In this document: piece after piece, positions 24,832-34,024 of the stretch | How positions within the stretch are numbered: the stretch's first letter is position 1 | Layout of the letters: each line of letters begins with the position of its first letter | Assembly: GCA_963842295.1 (NCBI GenBank) | Contig: CAWJFY010000004.1 | Location: 301,734 to 365,733 of the forward strand | Source of the DNA: JAJNBA01 sp963842295 | GTDB lineage: Bacteria; Actinomycetota; UBA4738; HRBIN12 | Reading direction: 5' to 3' | DNA length: 64,000 bases | Translations under genes and position numbers: made by a program | Notes under the pieces: generated by a model | Database searches by the model: none | What the model was told of the DNA's origin: nothing | The model's input: the letters and a program-made list of their open reading frames with translations, nothing else

Positions 24832-25215
24832 TCAGCCGCTGGAGGCGTGCTCCTTGTACGCCGCGCTGTCGAGGAGCTTGTCGAGCTCAGACCGCTCGGA
24901 CGCCTCGATCGCGACGAGCCAGCCGTCGCCGTAGGGTTGCTCGTTCACGAGCTCGGGTTTTTCCTCGAGGGCCGCGTTCCGCTCCACGATCGTCCCTGAG
25001 ACAGGGGCGTATACATCAGAGACCGACTTCGTCGATTCGACCTCGCCGAAGGCTTGCCCCGCCGTGACCTGGGTGCCCGGCTCGGGAAGATCCACGTACA
25101 CCACGTCTCCCAGCGCATCCTGGGCGAAGTCGGTGATCCCGACACGGATCCGCCCGTTCTCCGACCTCGCCCATTCGTGCTCTTTCGAATACCGCAGATC
25201 CTCCGGGTACTCCAC
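24832..25215 (-). CDS. gcvH: Glycine cleavage system H protein
   Basis: Lipoyl carrier of the glycine cleavage system, 127 residues. The lipoylated lysine is in EVESTKSVSDVYAP, and the start (EYPEDLRYSKEHEW) is typical. GTG start at 25213-25215. It shuttles the aminomethyl group between GcvPA/GcvPB and GcvT. Its place directly upstream of the GarA-like and FtsR-like genes matches mycobacteria. Confidence 0.97.
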   Translation of the reverse strand: MEYPEDLRYSKEHEWARSENGRIRVGITDFAQDALGDVVYVDLPEPGTQVTAGQAFGEVESTKSVSDVYAPVSGTIVERNAALEEKPELVNEQPYGDGWLVAIEASERSELDKLLDSAAYKEHASSG

Positions 25216-25274
25216 TCGGTTCCTCCCCCGTTCTTCGACTCGTTCCTCCCTCGTGCGACACCCTCACGAGGGCC

Positions 25275-25853
25275 CTACTCCTCCAGGATGCCGCGTTCCG
25301 CGAGCATGTCGCGGACGTCGATCGCATAGAGGCCAGCTGCGATGTAGTACTCGACGATGCCGACCACGTAGGCTAGCCACCCCCCGACCAGGAGCAGCTC
25401 CCCGAGCGGACCTCCCGCGTTTCCCCAGGCGATCCACGTGATCGCCACCATGAGCGAGAATGTGGCGATCTTCCCTATCCATCGCACCTCGATGCGGATG
25501 TCCTTTCCCCACATCACCGCAGCGCCTCCGAGCAGGACCGCCACGTCTCGCACGAGGATCAGGAGGGCCGCCCAGAACGGGAAGATGCCCGAGATCGCGA
25601 AGGTGAGCAGACCGGCGCCGATCGCGAGCCGATCGGCGACCGGGTCGAGGATCCGACCCAGCTCGCTCACTTGACCTGTTCGCCTCGCCACGTAACCGTC
25701 GACCCAGTCGGTGCTCACCACGACGGCGAACAGGAAGATCCCCCACAGACGCGTCCGCTCGTTCGCCGAGAGCCAGCAGAAGACCGGGATCAGAGCGATC
25801 CGCGCGAACGACAGGAGGTTGGGAACGGTGACGACGGCGGAGGATGCGGGCAT
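25275..25853 (-). CDS. pgsA: CDP-alcohol phosphatidyltransferase (PgsA-like)
   Basis: Integral membrane enzyme of phospholipid synthesis, 192 residues with about six helices. The CDP-alcohol motif DG-x2-AR-x8-G-x3-D-x3-D is present (DWVDGYVARR ... LGRILDPVADR). It would make phosphatidylglycerophosphate or a related lipid from CDP-diacylglycerol; the exact acceptor cannot be read from the motif. The ATG at 25853 has GGAG upstream; an earlier ATG at 25874 sits only 4 bases from the tRNA gene and is less likely. Confidence 0.9.
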   Translation of the reverse strand: MPASSAVVTVPNLLSFARIALIPVFCWLSANERTRLWGIFLFAVVVSTDWVDGYVARRTGQVSELGRILDPVADRLAIGAGLLTFAISGIFPFWAALLILVRDVAVLLGGAAVMWGKDIRIEVRWIGKIATFSLMVAITWIAWGNAGGPLGELLLVGGWLAYVVGIVEYYIAAGLYAIDVRDMLAERGILEE

Positions 25854-25877
25854 GGTCTCCGTCGTTCCTCTCATCCG

Positions 25878-25952
25878 TCGGGCCGGCCGGATTCGAACCG
25901 GCGACCTTCTGACCCCCAGTCAGACGCGCTAACCAAGCTGCGCCACGGCCCG
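25878..25952 (-). tRNA. tRNA-Pro (GGG anticodon)
   Basis: The minus strand folds as a cloverleaf: acceptor CGGGCCG/CGGCCCG with discriminator A, D arm with GCGCAGCTTGGTTAGCGC, anticodon stem CTGAC/GTCAG with loop TGGGGGT (anticodon GGG), and T arm GCCGGTTCGAATCCGGC. CCA is not encoded. pgsA lies just downstream. Confidence 0.95.
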
Positions 25953-25996
25953 TCCGGGGAAGTGTAGCCGCGGGGGTTCCGCGCCACACTCTGCAC

Positions 25997-27310
25997 TCAT
26001 CGCCCGCGGGTGCGGGTTCGGAAACTCATCCGCATCGGCACCCCGTCCAGATGGAACGTCTCGCGGAATCGGTTCTCGACATATCGGCGGTAGCCGGGGC
26101 CGGGAGCTCGGCCACCGCCGAAGATGACGAATGAAGGCGGCCGCGTCGCCACCTGTGCCGCGTAGTGCAAGGTGCCCGACGATCGAGGGGGAGGCTGGGC
26201 GCCCTGCGCTGCTTGGAGTGCCTCGTTCACCCGCGAGGTCGGCGCCCGGCCCGACCAGCGCTCACGGAGGTCGAGGAGCAGCTCCGGGATCCGCGCCACC
26301 CCGAGCCCGCGAACGGCGGAGGTGCGGACCACGGTCGCGCGCCCGAGCATCTTCGCTTCCTCGGTCAGCTGCTTGAAGCGACGGTCCTTGTCCTCCACGA
26401 GATCCCACTTGTTCGCGACGAGGAGTAACGCCCTCCCGGCCTCGAGCACCCGGAACGCGATCTTCTCGTCCTCGGAGGTCAGGCCTTCGGGGGCGTCGAA
26501 GATCACGGCGGCCGCGTGGGCTCGGTCGATCGCCGCGCCCGCCCGGACGAAGCTGTAGTACTCCACGCCCTGCACTCGGATCGCGCGGCGCATCCCGGCG
26601 GTGTCGACGAATCGGATCCTGCCCGCGCCCGGCCACTCGACCAGCGCATCGACGCTGTCCCGCGTGGTGCCGGCTTCCTCGAAGACGACGGCGCGCTCCT
26701 CCCGCACCAGCCGGTTGAACAGGCTCGACTTGCCGACGTTGGGCCGGCCGACCAGCGCGAATCTCGGTTCCTCCGGCTCTCCCTCGAGCGACTCGCCCTC
26801 AGCGGCCTCCGGGTCGCCTGGGAGGAGGTCGACCACGCGGTCCAGGAGCTCGCCGATCCCGCGGCCGTGCTGCGCCGAAACGGCGATCGGGTCCCCGAGG
26901 CCGAGGGAATGGAACACCGGGACATCCATCTCGTCGTGGCGCGCATCGGCCTTGTTGGCCACCACCACCACCGGGGCGGTCGCTCGCCGCAGGCGTCGAG
27001 CGAGCTGTGCGTCTTCCTCGGTGATCCCGGAGGCCACATCCACGACCAGCAGCACGAGCTGTGCTTCGTCCATGGCTCGGACCGTCTGCTCGCCTGCGAG
27101 CGCCTCGACACCCTTCGCACGATGGAGGTACCCGGCCGTGTCGACGAGCCCGAACCGTCTTCCGTTCCACGTCGCCTCGAGCTCCACCCGGTCCCTGGTC
27201 ACCCCCGGATCGTCATGGGCGATCGTTTCCCGCTTGCCGAAGAGCCTGTTGACCAAGGTCGACTTGCCGACGTTCTGCCGTCCCACCACCGCGATCCGGG
27301 GAATGGTCAT
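25997..27310 (-). CDS. der: GTPase Der (EngA), ribosome assembly
   Basis: Double GTPase of 437 residues needed for 50S subunit maturation. First G domain: GRQNVGKST, DTAG, NKAD; second: GRPNVGKSS, DTAG, NKWD; then the KH-like C-terminal domain ending in FRTRTRGR. Normal length. Its start overlaps the cmk stop by 4 bases (ATGA), so the pair is translationally coupled. Confidence 0.97.
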   Translation of the reverse strand: MTIPRIAVVGRQNVGKSTLVNRLFGKRETIAHDDPGVTRDRVELEATWNGRRFGLVDTAGYLHRAKGVEALAGEQTVRAMDEAQLVLLVVDVASGITEEDAQLARRLRRATAPVVVVANKADARHDEMDVPVFHSLGLGDPIAVSAQHGRGIGELLDRVVDLLPGDPEAAEGESLEGEPEEPRFALVGRPNVGKSSLFNRLVREERAVVFEEAGTTRDSVDALVEWPGAGRIRFVDTAGMRRAIRVQGVEYYSFVRAGAAIDRAHAAAVIFDAPEGLTSEDEKIAFRVLEAGRALLLVANKWDLVEDKDRRFKQLTEEAKMLGRATVVRTSAVRGLGVARIPELLLDLRERWSGRAPTSRVNEALQAAQGAQPPPRSSGTLHYAAQVATRPPSFVIFGGGRAPGPGYRRYVENRFRETFHLDGVPMRMSFRTRTRGR

Positions 27311-27981
27311 GGCCGGGGACTGCCCGTGTGGAGCTCCGGAGCCCGCTCGGTGACGACCGCCAAGGCGGCTCGGAACGTGCCGTCGACATCGAGGTCGCTC
27401 GTGTCGATCACGACCGCGTCCTCGGCCGGGACGAAGGGGTTCACTCGCGCGTCCCGGCGATCCCGCTCGAGGAGCGCGCCGGCCACCTCCGCTTCCCCTC
27501 GTTCCTCCACCCGGCGGCCGGTGCGCTCCTGCGGCGCTGCGACCAGGAACATCTTCACTGGCGCGTCGGGGAACACGGCCGAACCGATGTCGCGCCCCTC
27601 CATGACGGCGCCGTCCTCACCCAGAGCACGCTGGGCTGCTCGCATCACGGCTCGGACCTCGGGGTGCTTCGCGACGGCACTCACGTGCCTCTCGACATCG
27701 GCGGACTCCAGCTCCTCCGAAGGCGGCGCACCGTCGATCCAGAGCTCTCGGGGCTCTCCCGACGGCGGGGGGCTCAACGTGAACTGCAGGGTCCCCATCA
27801 GTTGAGCCAGCCCATCGGCGTCCTCGACGTCGACCTCCGCCCGACGTGCCGCCAGGGTGAGCGCGCGATACATCGAGCCCGTGTTGACATACGGGAGTCC
27901 CAGCGTGCCCGCGAGGAGCCGTGCGAGCGTGCTCTTGCCGCTCCCGGCGGCTCCGTCGATGGCGACCACGCGGAGCGTCAC
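27307..27981 (-). CDS. cmk: Cytidylate kinase
   Basis: Phosphorylates CMP and dCMP; 224 residues with P-loop DGAAGSGKST at the N-terminus, the CMP-binding insert in the middle and the EGRDIGSAVFP segment. Its start overlaps the aroA stop by 4 bases. The aroA-cmk-der order is common in bacteria. Confidence 0.96.
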   Translation of the reverse strand: MTLRVVAIDGAAGSGKSTLARLLAGTLGLPYVNTGSMYRALTLAARRAEVDVEDADGLAQLMGTLQFTLSPPPSGEPRELWIDGAPPSEELESADVERHVSAVAKHPEVRAVMRAAQRALGEDGAVMEGRDIGSAVFPDAPVKMFLVAAPQERTGRRVEERGEAEVAGALLERDRRDARVNPFVPAEDAVVIDTSDLDVDGTFRAALAVVTERAPELHTGSPRP

Positions 27982-29351
27982 CCGGACACCTCGATGTCGA
28001 CGCCGAGCGAGTGCAGGAGCCGGACGAACCCAGGGAACGACACTGCGGCCGACTCGATCCCCTCGATCTCCGAAGGCCCCCGGGCGGCCAGCGCGGTCAC
28101 GGCGAGAGCCATGGCGAGCCGATGATCCCCTGCGGACCCAGCGGACCCGCCCGCCAGCCCGCCTCCACCGATCACGAGGTCGTCACCCTCCTCGACCGCC
28201 TCTCCCCCGAGCCCGCGGATCCCTTGGGCGAGGGACGAGAGCCGATCGCTCTCTTTCACTCGGAGCTCGCCGGCTCCCTCGAAACGCGAGGGGCCGTCCG
28301 CATGCGTGGCGAGTGCTGCGAGGAGGGGTGCCTCGTCGATGACCAGGGGCAGCTCATCCGCGCTCACACCTACCGGTTGGAGCACTCCGATCGGACCGAC
28401 GCGCATCGACCCGACGGGCTCTCCCAACACCTCATGCGCGACGTGGACCTCCACCTCGACCCCCATCCTCCCAAGCACGTCGAGGTGATGGAGTCGGGTC
28501 GGGTTGAGACCCACCCCCAGGATCGTGACGTCTCCGCCCGTAAGCGCGGCCGCACCCAAGAGAAACGCCGATGACGAAGGGTCCCCGGGGATCGTGCCGG
28601 GGAAACCTTCATGCTGGAACGGTCCTTCCAGCACGATATCGGTCCCGTCTGAGCGGATCGGCGCGCCGAGGGCGCTGAACAGTCGCTCGGTGTGGTCCCT
28701 GGTCGTGACGCGCTCCTTGACGGTCGTCGTCCCCTCACCTGCGAGAGCCGCGAACAACACAGCGCTCTTCACCTGGGCGCTCGGGACATCGGGCTCGAAG
28801 TGGATCCCTCGCAGTTTCGATCCACGGATCGTGATCGGCGGATGACCATCGTTGGTGGTGACGTAGGCACCCATCTCGCGCAGCGGTGATGCGACGCGGT
28901 CCATCGGACGCGCCGAGAGGCTCGGATCCCCGGCCAGCACCGTCTCGAAGGGCGACGACGACACCAGGCCAGCGATGAGCCGCATCGCCGTCCCCGAGTT
29001 CCCGCAGTTGAGCTCACGGCCCGGTGCGTGGAGCGATCTCCGTCCCTCACCTTGAAGGTCGAGGGTGACCCGGTCGAGGGTCGAGGCCTCGTGGTTCCAC
29101 GTGGAACCGTGCCTCTCATCGGTGACCGAAGGGCTCGAGGCCCAAGCTTCGAGTGCAGGTCGAGCCGACGGGACGAGCCGCGAAAGGCAGGCCGCCGTCG
29201 ATGCGACATCGAGGGATCGAGGCAGGCCCTCGAGCCGGCTCCGTCCGTTCGCCGTGGCCGCCATGAGGAGCCACCGATGAGAGATCGACTTGTCGCCGGG
29301 CACACGAACCTCACCTCCGACGACGGAGCCCGGCGTCACACGAGCCCGCAT
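27978..29351 (-). CDS. aroA: 3-phosphoshikimate 1-carboxyvinyltransferase (EPSP synthase) with small insertion
   Basis: Sixth step of the shikimate pathway, 457 residues. Conserved features: GDKSISHR, the NCGNSGTAMRL signature, and KESDRLSSLAQGIRGLG near the C-terminus. Between about residues 60 and 92 there are roughly 25-30 more residues than usual, encoded by DNA rich in GTCGAGGGT repeats and holding a 16-base parS-like palindrome. The ATG at 29351 begins the aligned protein; the frame opens further to 29459 but over tyrA. tyrA ends 7 bases upstream. Confidence 0.95.
   Translation of the reverse strand: MRARVTPGSVVGGEVRVPGDKSISHRWLLMAATANGRSRLEGLPRSLDVASTAACLSRLVPSARPALEAWASSPSVTDERHGSTWNHEASTLDRVTLDLQGEGRRSLHAPGRELNCGNSGTAMRLIAGLVSSSPFETVLAGDPSLSARPMDRVASPLREMGAYVTTNDGHPPITIRGSKLRGIHFEPDVPSAQVKSAVLFAALAGEGTTTVKERVTTRDHTERLFSALGAPIRSDGTDIVLEGPFQHEGFPGTIPGDPSSSAFLLGAAALTGGDVTILGVGLNPTRLHHLDVLGRMGVEVEVHVAHEVLGEPVGSMRVGPIGVLQPVGVSADELPLVIDEAPLLAALATHADGPSRFEGAGELRVKESDRLSSLAQGIRGLGGEAVEEGDDLVIGGGGLAGGSAGSAGDHRLAMALAVTALAARGPSEIEGIESAAVSFPGFVRLLHSLGVDIEVSG
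29093..29108. promoter_or_regulatory. parS-like 16-bp palindrome inside aroA
   Basis: GGTTCCACGTGGAACC is a perfect palindrome sharing the GTTnCACGTGnAAC core of chromosomal parS, the ParB binding site (classic form TGTTTCACGTGAAACA). It encodes GSTWN in the inserted loop of aroA. ParB binding is not shown; no parA or parB gene is in the window. Confidence 0.5.
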
Positions 29352-29358
29352 CGTTGCC

Positions 29359-30498
29359 TCACGCCAGCCGGATGGGATCGAGACCGCCGGCAACGAGGAC
29401 CTCGGTCGCGTGTCCGGCCGCATCCACTGAGACGGTGAGGTGCACGGTCCCTCGCCCACCTTCGGGCGAGTGGACGATCTGGAGGTCCTCGATGTTGACC
29501 TGGCCGTCCGCGAGGATCGACGTGAGCTCGGCGAGGGCGCCGGGGCGGTCGGGCGCCTCGACCTGGAGCACGGCCACCCCCGACTTCACCTGCGGCTTCG
29601 TGGCGAGACGGAGTCGCGCTTCCTTGGCCTGTGCGAACGTCGACTCCACCGAATCGCCTCGGCTCCCGAGCAGGTCTTCCCGCAGGCTCCGCAAGCGGTC
29701 GACGTACAGGTCGATCGCCTCCGCGATCTGGCCCCGGTTCGCGAGGAGGATCGAGGACCAGAGTCGCGCGTCGGAGGCGGCCAGCCGCGTGAGGTCCCTG
29801 AACCCGCCGGCCGCGAGGAGCAGGATCTCCGGCTCGTCTGCCTCCTCCGTCGCGGCCAGGCTCATCAACGCGGTCGACGCGACTTGAGGCAGATGGCTCA
29901 CGAAGGCCACGAGACGGTCGTGGCGAGCGGCCGGCATGCGAACAGGTCTCGCGCCCAGGCTCTCGATCCAGGACTCGAGGGTGTCCACGCCGACGGGATC
30001 GGAGACGTCCGACGGCGACACGACCCACACGATCCCGTCGAGGACCGAGGGGGAAGCGTGCTCGGGGCCCGAGCGCTCGCTGCCCCCCATCGGGTGACCG
30101 GGCACGTACCGGCGGACATGCTCCGGAGCTGCTTCCTCGGCCACCTGCCGGGATACCGAGTCCATGATGCTCCCGACCTCGGTGACGATCGCGTCGGTCG
30201 TCGCGGCCAATGCGGCGGCGACGACCGGCCCGATCGTCGGGATCGGAGTGCAGACCACGACCAGGTCGGCGCGTTCGACCGCTTCCTCGAGCGAGGCCGC
30301 CTGCGCGAAGCCGCCGATCGCGGCGGCGCGGGCCGTCGTCGCAGGATCGGCGTCCCACCCGGTGACGGTCGCCCCGGCCCGCGCCGCCGCCATCGCGACC
30401 GAGGTTCCCATCAGCCCGGTGCCCAGGACGGCCACCCGACCGATGGCTCCGCGTGACCGCGCCGGACCGGCCACCGCGACGCCCTCAGCGGACGTCAT
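29359..30498 (-). CDS. tyrA: Prephenate dehydrogenase with C-terminal ACT domain
   Basis: Converts prephenate to 4-hydroxyphenylpyruvate for tyrosine synthesis; 379 residues. Rossmann motif VLGTGLMGTSVA at the start, substrate region GHPMGGSERSGPEHA, and an ACT domain (VAVLQVEAPDRPGALAEL) from about residue 311, which probably binds tyrosine for feedback control. It overlaps the chorismate mutase gene by 14 bases, so successive pathway steps are adjacent. Confidence 0.95.
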   Translation of the reverse strand: MTSAEGVAVAGPARSRGAIGRVAVLGTGLMGTSVAMAAARAGATVTGWDADPATTARAAAIGGFAQAASLEEAVERADLVVVCTPIPTIGPVVAAALAATTDAIVTEVGSIMDSVSRQVAEEAAPEHVRRYVPGHPMGGSERSGPEHASPSVLDGIVWVVSPSDVSDPVGVDTLESWIESLGARPVRMPAARHDRLVAFVSHLPQVASTALMSLAATEEADEPEILLLAAGGFRDLTRLAASDARLWSSILLANRGQIAEAIDLYVDRLRSLREDLLGSRGDSVESTFAQAKEARLRLATKPQVKSGVAVLQVEAPDRPGALAELTSILADGQVNIEDLQIVHSPEGGRGTVHLTVSVDAAGHATEVLVAGGLDPIRLA

Positions 30499-30844
30499 CT
30501 CGGAGAGACTCCGCGCCGTCGAGGTACACGTGCTCGACCTCGTTCAGGGTCCGCTCGGAATGGAAGTGCAGGAGGATCCGGATCACCGAAGGCATCGAGC
30601 CCTCGACCGAGATCTCCTGGGCGCACATCAACGGCACGCGGCCGAGGCCCATCCGCCGTGCGGCCTCGGCCGGGAAGGCGGCGCGGAGGTCCTCCGTGGC
30701 CGTGAACATGATGCTCACCAGGTCCTCGGGGTCGATCCGGTTGCGCTGCAGTACGGCCGACAGGAGCCGCTCGGTGGATCCGAGCAGCGCGTCGCCGTCG
30801 TCCGATGGCACGCGGATGGCCCCGCGCGCCGCACGAAGCCTCAT
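30485..30844 (-). CDS. aroH: Chorismate mutase, AroH type
   Basis: Monofunctional chorismate mutase of the trimeric AroH class, 119 residues. Active-site positions known from Bacillus subtilis AroH line up: Arg near residue 6 (LRAARGA), Cys and Glu in MCAQEISVEG, Arg in SVIRILLH and Tyr in EHVYLDGA. The ATG at 30844 has GGAGG 5 bases before it; a GTG two codons earlier is too close to that sequence. Confidence 0.95.
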   Translation of the reverse strand: MRLRAARGAIRVPSDDGDALLGSTERLLSAVLQRNRIDPEDLVSIMFTATEDLRAAFPAEAARRMGLGRVPLMCAQEISVEGSMPSVIRILLHFHSERTLNEVEHVYLDGAESLRDDVR

Positions 30845-30884
30845 GGACACCTCCCCCGGGAGCGGCGCCCCGAGGTGACAGAGG

Positions 30885-31604
30885 CTACCCGTCGACGACC
30901 CGCCTGAGCGCGACCACCTCGTCGTGCGTCAGCTCACGCCGCTCCCCCGGCGGAAGCCCGCCCAGTCGGATCGGACCCACGCGCACCCGAACGAGGCGCG
31001 TCACCGGCAGCCCGACGGCGGCCAGCAGACGGCGGACCTCCCGCTTGCGGCCCTCCGTCATCACGAGACGCACGGCGCCGCGATCACCCGACCGGCCGGC
31101 CACGCGCGCGCTCTTCGCCAGCGCGTCGCCGTCCTCGAGCTCCACACCCCGCCGGAGTTGCCCGATGTGCTTCGGCGTCGGCGCCCCCTCGACCTCCGCC
31201 AGGTACTCCTTCTCGACCCCGAACCGCGGATGGGTCAGGGCGTTCGCGAGATCCCCGTCGTTCGTGAGGAGCAGGAGTCCCTCGGTGTCCCGGTCCAACC
31301 TCCCCACCGGGAAGACCCTCGGCCCCTCGGGAAGGAAGCCTCGGATGTCCGGCCGACCCTGCGGATCGCGCATCGTCGTCACGACACCGGGTGGCTTGTG
31401 GAGGGCGTAGTACTTCACGTTGGGGTCGAGGTTGACCTCGAGACCATCGACCCGAACCTCATCCTCGACCGGATCCGCCCGGTCGCCGAGGGTCGCCATG
31501 CTGCCGTTCAGGGTGACGCGGCCCTCGACGATCAGTTCCTCGCAGGCACGACGTGAGCCGTATCCCGCCCGCGCGAGGATGCGCTGGAGACGCTCGACGG
31601 CCAC
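30885..31604 (-). CDS. rluB: Ribosomal large-subunit pseudouridine synthase (RluB/RsuA family)
   Basis: 239-residue rRNA-modifying enzyme: N-terminal S4 domain (ERLQRILARAGYGSRRACEE), then the catalytic domain with the essential Asp in VGRLDRDTEGLLLLTNDG. The frame opens to 31841, but the GTG at 31604 begins at the conserved S4 domain and lies 4 bases after the scpB stop. The scpA-scpB-rluB order is widespread. Confidence 0.94.
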   Translation of the reverse strand: MAVERLQRILARAGYGSRRACEELIVEGRVTLNGSMATLGDRADPVEDEVRVDGLEVNLDPNVKYYALHKPPGVVTTMRDPQGRPDIRGFLPEGPRVFPVGRLDRDTEGLLLLTNDGDLANALTHPRFGVEKEYLAEVEGAPTPKHIGQLRRGVELEDGDALAKSARVAGRSGDRGAVRLVMTEGRKREVRRLLAAVGLPVTRLVRVRVGPIRLGGLPPGERRELTHDEVVALRRVVDG

Positions 31605-31608
31605 GCCA

Positions 31609-32211
31609 CTACTCGGGCGAGTCGGCCGCGTCGGAGGCGACCGTCTCCTCCCCCACGCCCCCGCTTCCCTCTTCGGCATCGACGCCGAGGAGGGGAGCCA
31701 GGGACGGCAGGCCGGCGAGTGAAGGGAGCCCGAGTCGTTCCAGGAACGCAGGCGCCGTCGCGAACAGGACCGGCCGCCCGGGCGCCTCCTCCCGTCCCGC
31801 TTCCTCGACGAGCCCCTTGTCCTGGAGAGCGCGGAGCACACCGTCGGAGTTGACCCCCCGGATCGACGTGATCTGGTGCCGGGTCACCGGCTGCTTGTAG
31901 GCGACGATCGCGAGCGTCTCCAGCGCCGCCTTCGTGAGTCTGGCCTGCCGGGACGAGAGCACGAACCGCTCGACCTCAAGCGCCGTGTCCGGATGGGTGA
32001 AGAGCCGCCATCCTCCGGCCACGTTCCGGAGGACCACGCCGGCGGCTCGATCCTCGAGTTCATCCGCGAGCCGGTCACAGAGCCTGTCGGCCGTGCGCCT
32101 GTCCACCTCGAGCGCCTGGGCGATGATCGACGGTGTGAGCGGTTCGTCGGACACGAACAGCAGCGCCTCGAGCGCCCGTGTGTCGGTGACGTTCGTCTCC
32201 CCCATCGTCAT
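31609..32211 (-). CDS. scpB: Segregation and condensation protein B
   Basis: 200-residue double winged-helix protein that binds ScpA and SMC. Typical start LEALLFVSDEPLTPSIIAQAL and the ITRHQITSIRG-like region (VTRHQITSIRGVNSD). The ATG at 32211 overlaps the scpA stop (ATGA), so it is preferred over the GTG at 32220. A C-terminal acidic tail is present. Confidence 0.95.
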   Translation of the reverse strand: MTMGETNVTDTRALEALLFVSDEPLTPSIIAQALEVDRRTADRLCDRLADELEDRAAGVVLRNVAGGWRLFTHPDTALEVERFVLSSRQARLTKAALETLAIVAYKQPVTRHQITSIRGVNSDGVLRALQDKGLVEEAGREEAPGRPVLFATAPAFLERLGLPSLAGLPSLAPLLGVDAEEGSGGVGEETVASDAADSPE

Positions 32212-32942
32212 CCCTGCCACTCGACCCGGATCTCCCCGAAGGTCTCCCCCTGGAGCAGCTCGACCCGGCCGTCACGGTACAGCTCGAGCAGCGCGAGGAA
32301 GCGGACCACCACCTGGATCCGCTCGTCGCAGTCGGCGACGAGGTCACGGAAGGACGCGGCGCGTCCGAAGTCCTCGATCCGCTGTTCGACCGCCGACATC
32401 GCCTCCGCCATCGTGTACCGGATCGGGGTCACGTGGGTGAGATCGAGGGTCGGAGGCGGCCGGAGCAGCTGCGCGGCGATCCGAGCCACGTCCTCGGCAT
32501 TCACCCTCGTCATCGGATCCGGGTACAGATGCGAGAACTCGGGACCGGGACCCACGTCTCGCGTGAAGAAGCCGGCCTCGTCCTCGAGCCGGCGAGCGAG
32601 CTCGACCGCCACCTTCCGGAAGGCCGCCAGCTCCAACGAACGCGCGTACGCGAGATCCGGGGAGGGACCCAGGAGGTCGTCCTCGTCGGTCTCGGTGTGT
32701 CGCGGCATCAGGCGGCCGACCTTCAGCTCCAGCAGCACCGCGCACATCGCGAGGAACCACGTGACCTCCTCCAGGTCCCACCGTTCGGCGTCCTTCGCGT
32801 AGGCGAGGAACGCGTCGGTCACCATCGCCACCTGCACGTCGCACACATCGACCTTCTGCTCGAGGATCAGCTCCGAGAGGAGACGGAACGGACCCGTGAA
32901 CGCGGGCAGCTCGACCGCGAAGGTGCCGGTGCCTTCTGTCAT
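32208..32942 (-). CDS. scpA: Segregation and condensation protein A (kleisin)
   Basis: 244-residue kleisin linking SMC heads in chromosome condensation. N-terminal FAVELPAFTGPFRLLSELI and the following DVCDVQVAMVTDAFLAY are characteristic; the C-terminal winged helix is complete. It overlaps scpB and trpS by 4 bases each. Confidence 0.95.
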   Translation of the reverse strand: MTEGTGTFAVELPAFTGPFRLLSELILEQKVDVCDVQVAMVTDAFLAYAKDAERWDLEEVTWFLAMCAVLLELKVGRLMPRHTETDEDDLLGPSPDLAYARSLELAAFRKVAVELARRLEDEAGFFTRDVGPGPEFSHLYPDPMTRVNAEDVARIAAQLLRPPPTLDLTHVTPIRYTMAEAMSAVEQRIEDFGRAASFRDLVADCDERIQVVVRFLALLELYRDGRVELLQGETFGEIRVEWQG

Positions 32943-33976
32943 GGCCGGGAGAATCCCATCGCGTCGCGGACCGCCGCGAGCGTCTCACGCGCCACGGGCC
33001 GCACCCGCTCCCGTCCCTCGTCGAGGACCTTCCACACCAGTCCCGGCTCCTTCGCCAGCTCCTGCCGCCGTTCACGGATCGGGCGGAGCTCCTCGATGAG
33101 CCGGTCGGCCAGGTTCGTCTTGCAGTCGACGCACCCGAGCTCGCCCGAGCGGCAGTGGTCCCGCGTCCAGTCGACGATGTCGTGCGAGAAGCGCGTGTGC
33201 AGGGCGAAGACAGGACAGATCTCCGGGCGGCCGGGGTCGCCGAGCCGAACCTTCTGGGGATCGGTGATGAACGAACGCACCTTGGCGCGGATCGTATCGG
33301 GCTCGTCGGCCAACCCGATCGCGTTGTCGAGCGACTTGGACATCTTGCGTCCGTCCGAGCCGGGGACGAGGGGGAAGTCCGAGAGCAACGGTTGTGGCTC
33401 CACCAGCGACTCTCCGAAGAGTCGATTGAAACGCCGGACGATCTCGCGGGAGATCTCGAGATGCGAGACCTGGTCCTCGCCCACCGGCACGAGCTCTCCG
33501 CGGACGATCGAGATGTCCACGGTCTGCAGGACGGGGTAGCCGAGCAGCCCGAAGTTCGCCACGTCGCGCTCGGCCATGTCACGGAGGCGCTCCTTGTACG
33601 TCGGTACTCGCTCGAGCCACCCGAGGGGCGTGATCATCCCGAGGAGCAACGCCATCTCTGCGACCTCGGGCAGGTCGGACTGCAGATAGAGGACCGATCG
33701 CTCGGGATCGATGCCGCAGGCCAGGAGATCGAGCACGATGGCCTCGACCAGGGCCGGGAGTTCCGCCGTACGATCGTAGTGCGTGGTGAGCATGTGCCAG
33801 TCCGCGACGAAGTAGTAGCAGTCGTACCCCTCATCTTGGAGCCGGACGGCGTTGCCCACGTTGCCGGCCCAGTGGCCCACGTGCAGATCACCGGTCGGCC
33901 GGAACCCGGTGAGGACGCGGCCGCGTCGGGTACCGACGGGCTCAGGAGCGTGCGTGTCGGCGGCGGTGGCGGTCAC
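32939..33976 (-). CDS. trpS: Tryptophanyl-tRNA synthetase
   Basis: Class I synthetase of 345 residues. HIGH reads HVGH near residue 33 and the KMSKS motif is intact (GRKMSKSLDNAIG). The CVDCK segment near residue 283 recalls zinc-containing TrpRS variants with a partial Cys pair. Start ATG at 33976. It precedes scpA with a 4-base overlap. Confidence 0.96.
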   Translation of the reverse strand: MTATAADTHAPEPVGTRRGRVLTGFRPTGDLHVGHWAGNVGNAVRLQDEGYDCYYFVADWHMLTTHYDRTAELPALVEAIVLDLLACGIDPERSVLYLQSDLPEVAEMALLLGMITPLGWLERVPTYKERLRDMAERDVANFGLLGYPVLQTVDISIVRGELVPVGEDQVSHLEISREIVRRFNRLFGESLVEPQPLLSDFPLVPGSDGRKMSKSLDNAIGLADEPDTIRAKVRSFITDPQKVRLGDPGRPEICPVFALHTRFSHDIVDWTRDHCRSGELGCVDCKTNLADRLIEELRPIRERRQELAKEPGLVWKVLDEGRERVRPVARETLAAVRDAMGFSRP

Positions 33977-34024
33977 GTTGCGGCGATGATAGCCGCCCGG
34001 TCTTCCGCGCCTTGTAGCGGCAGG

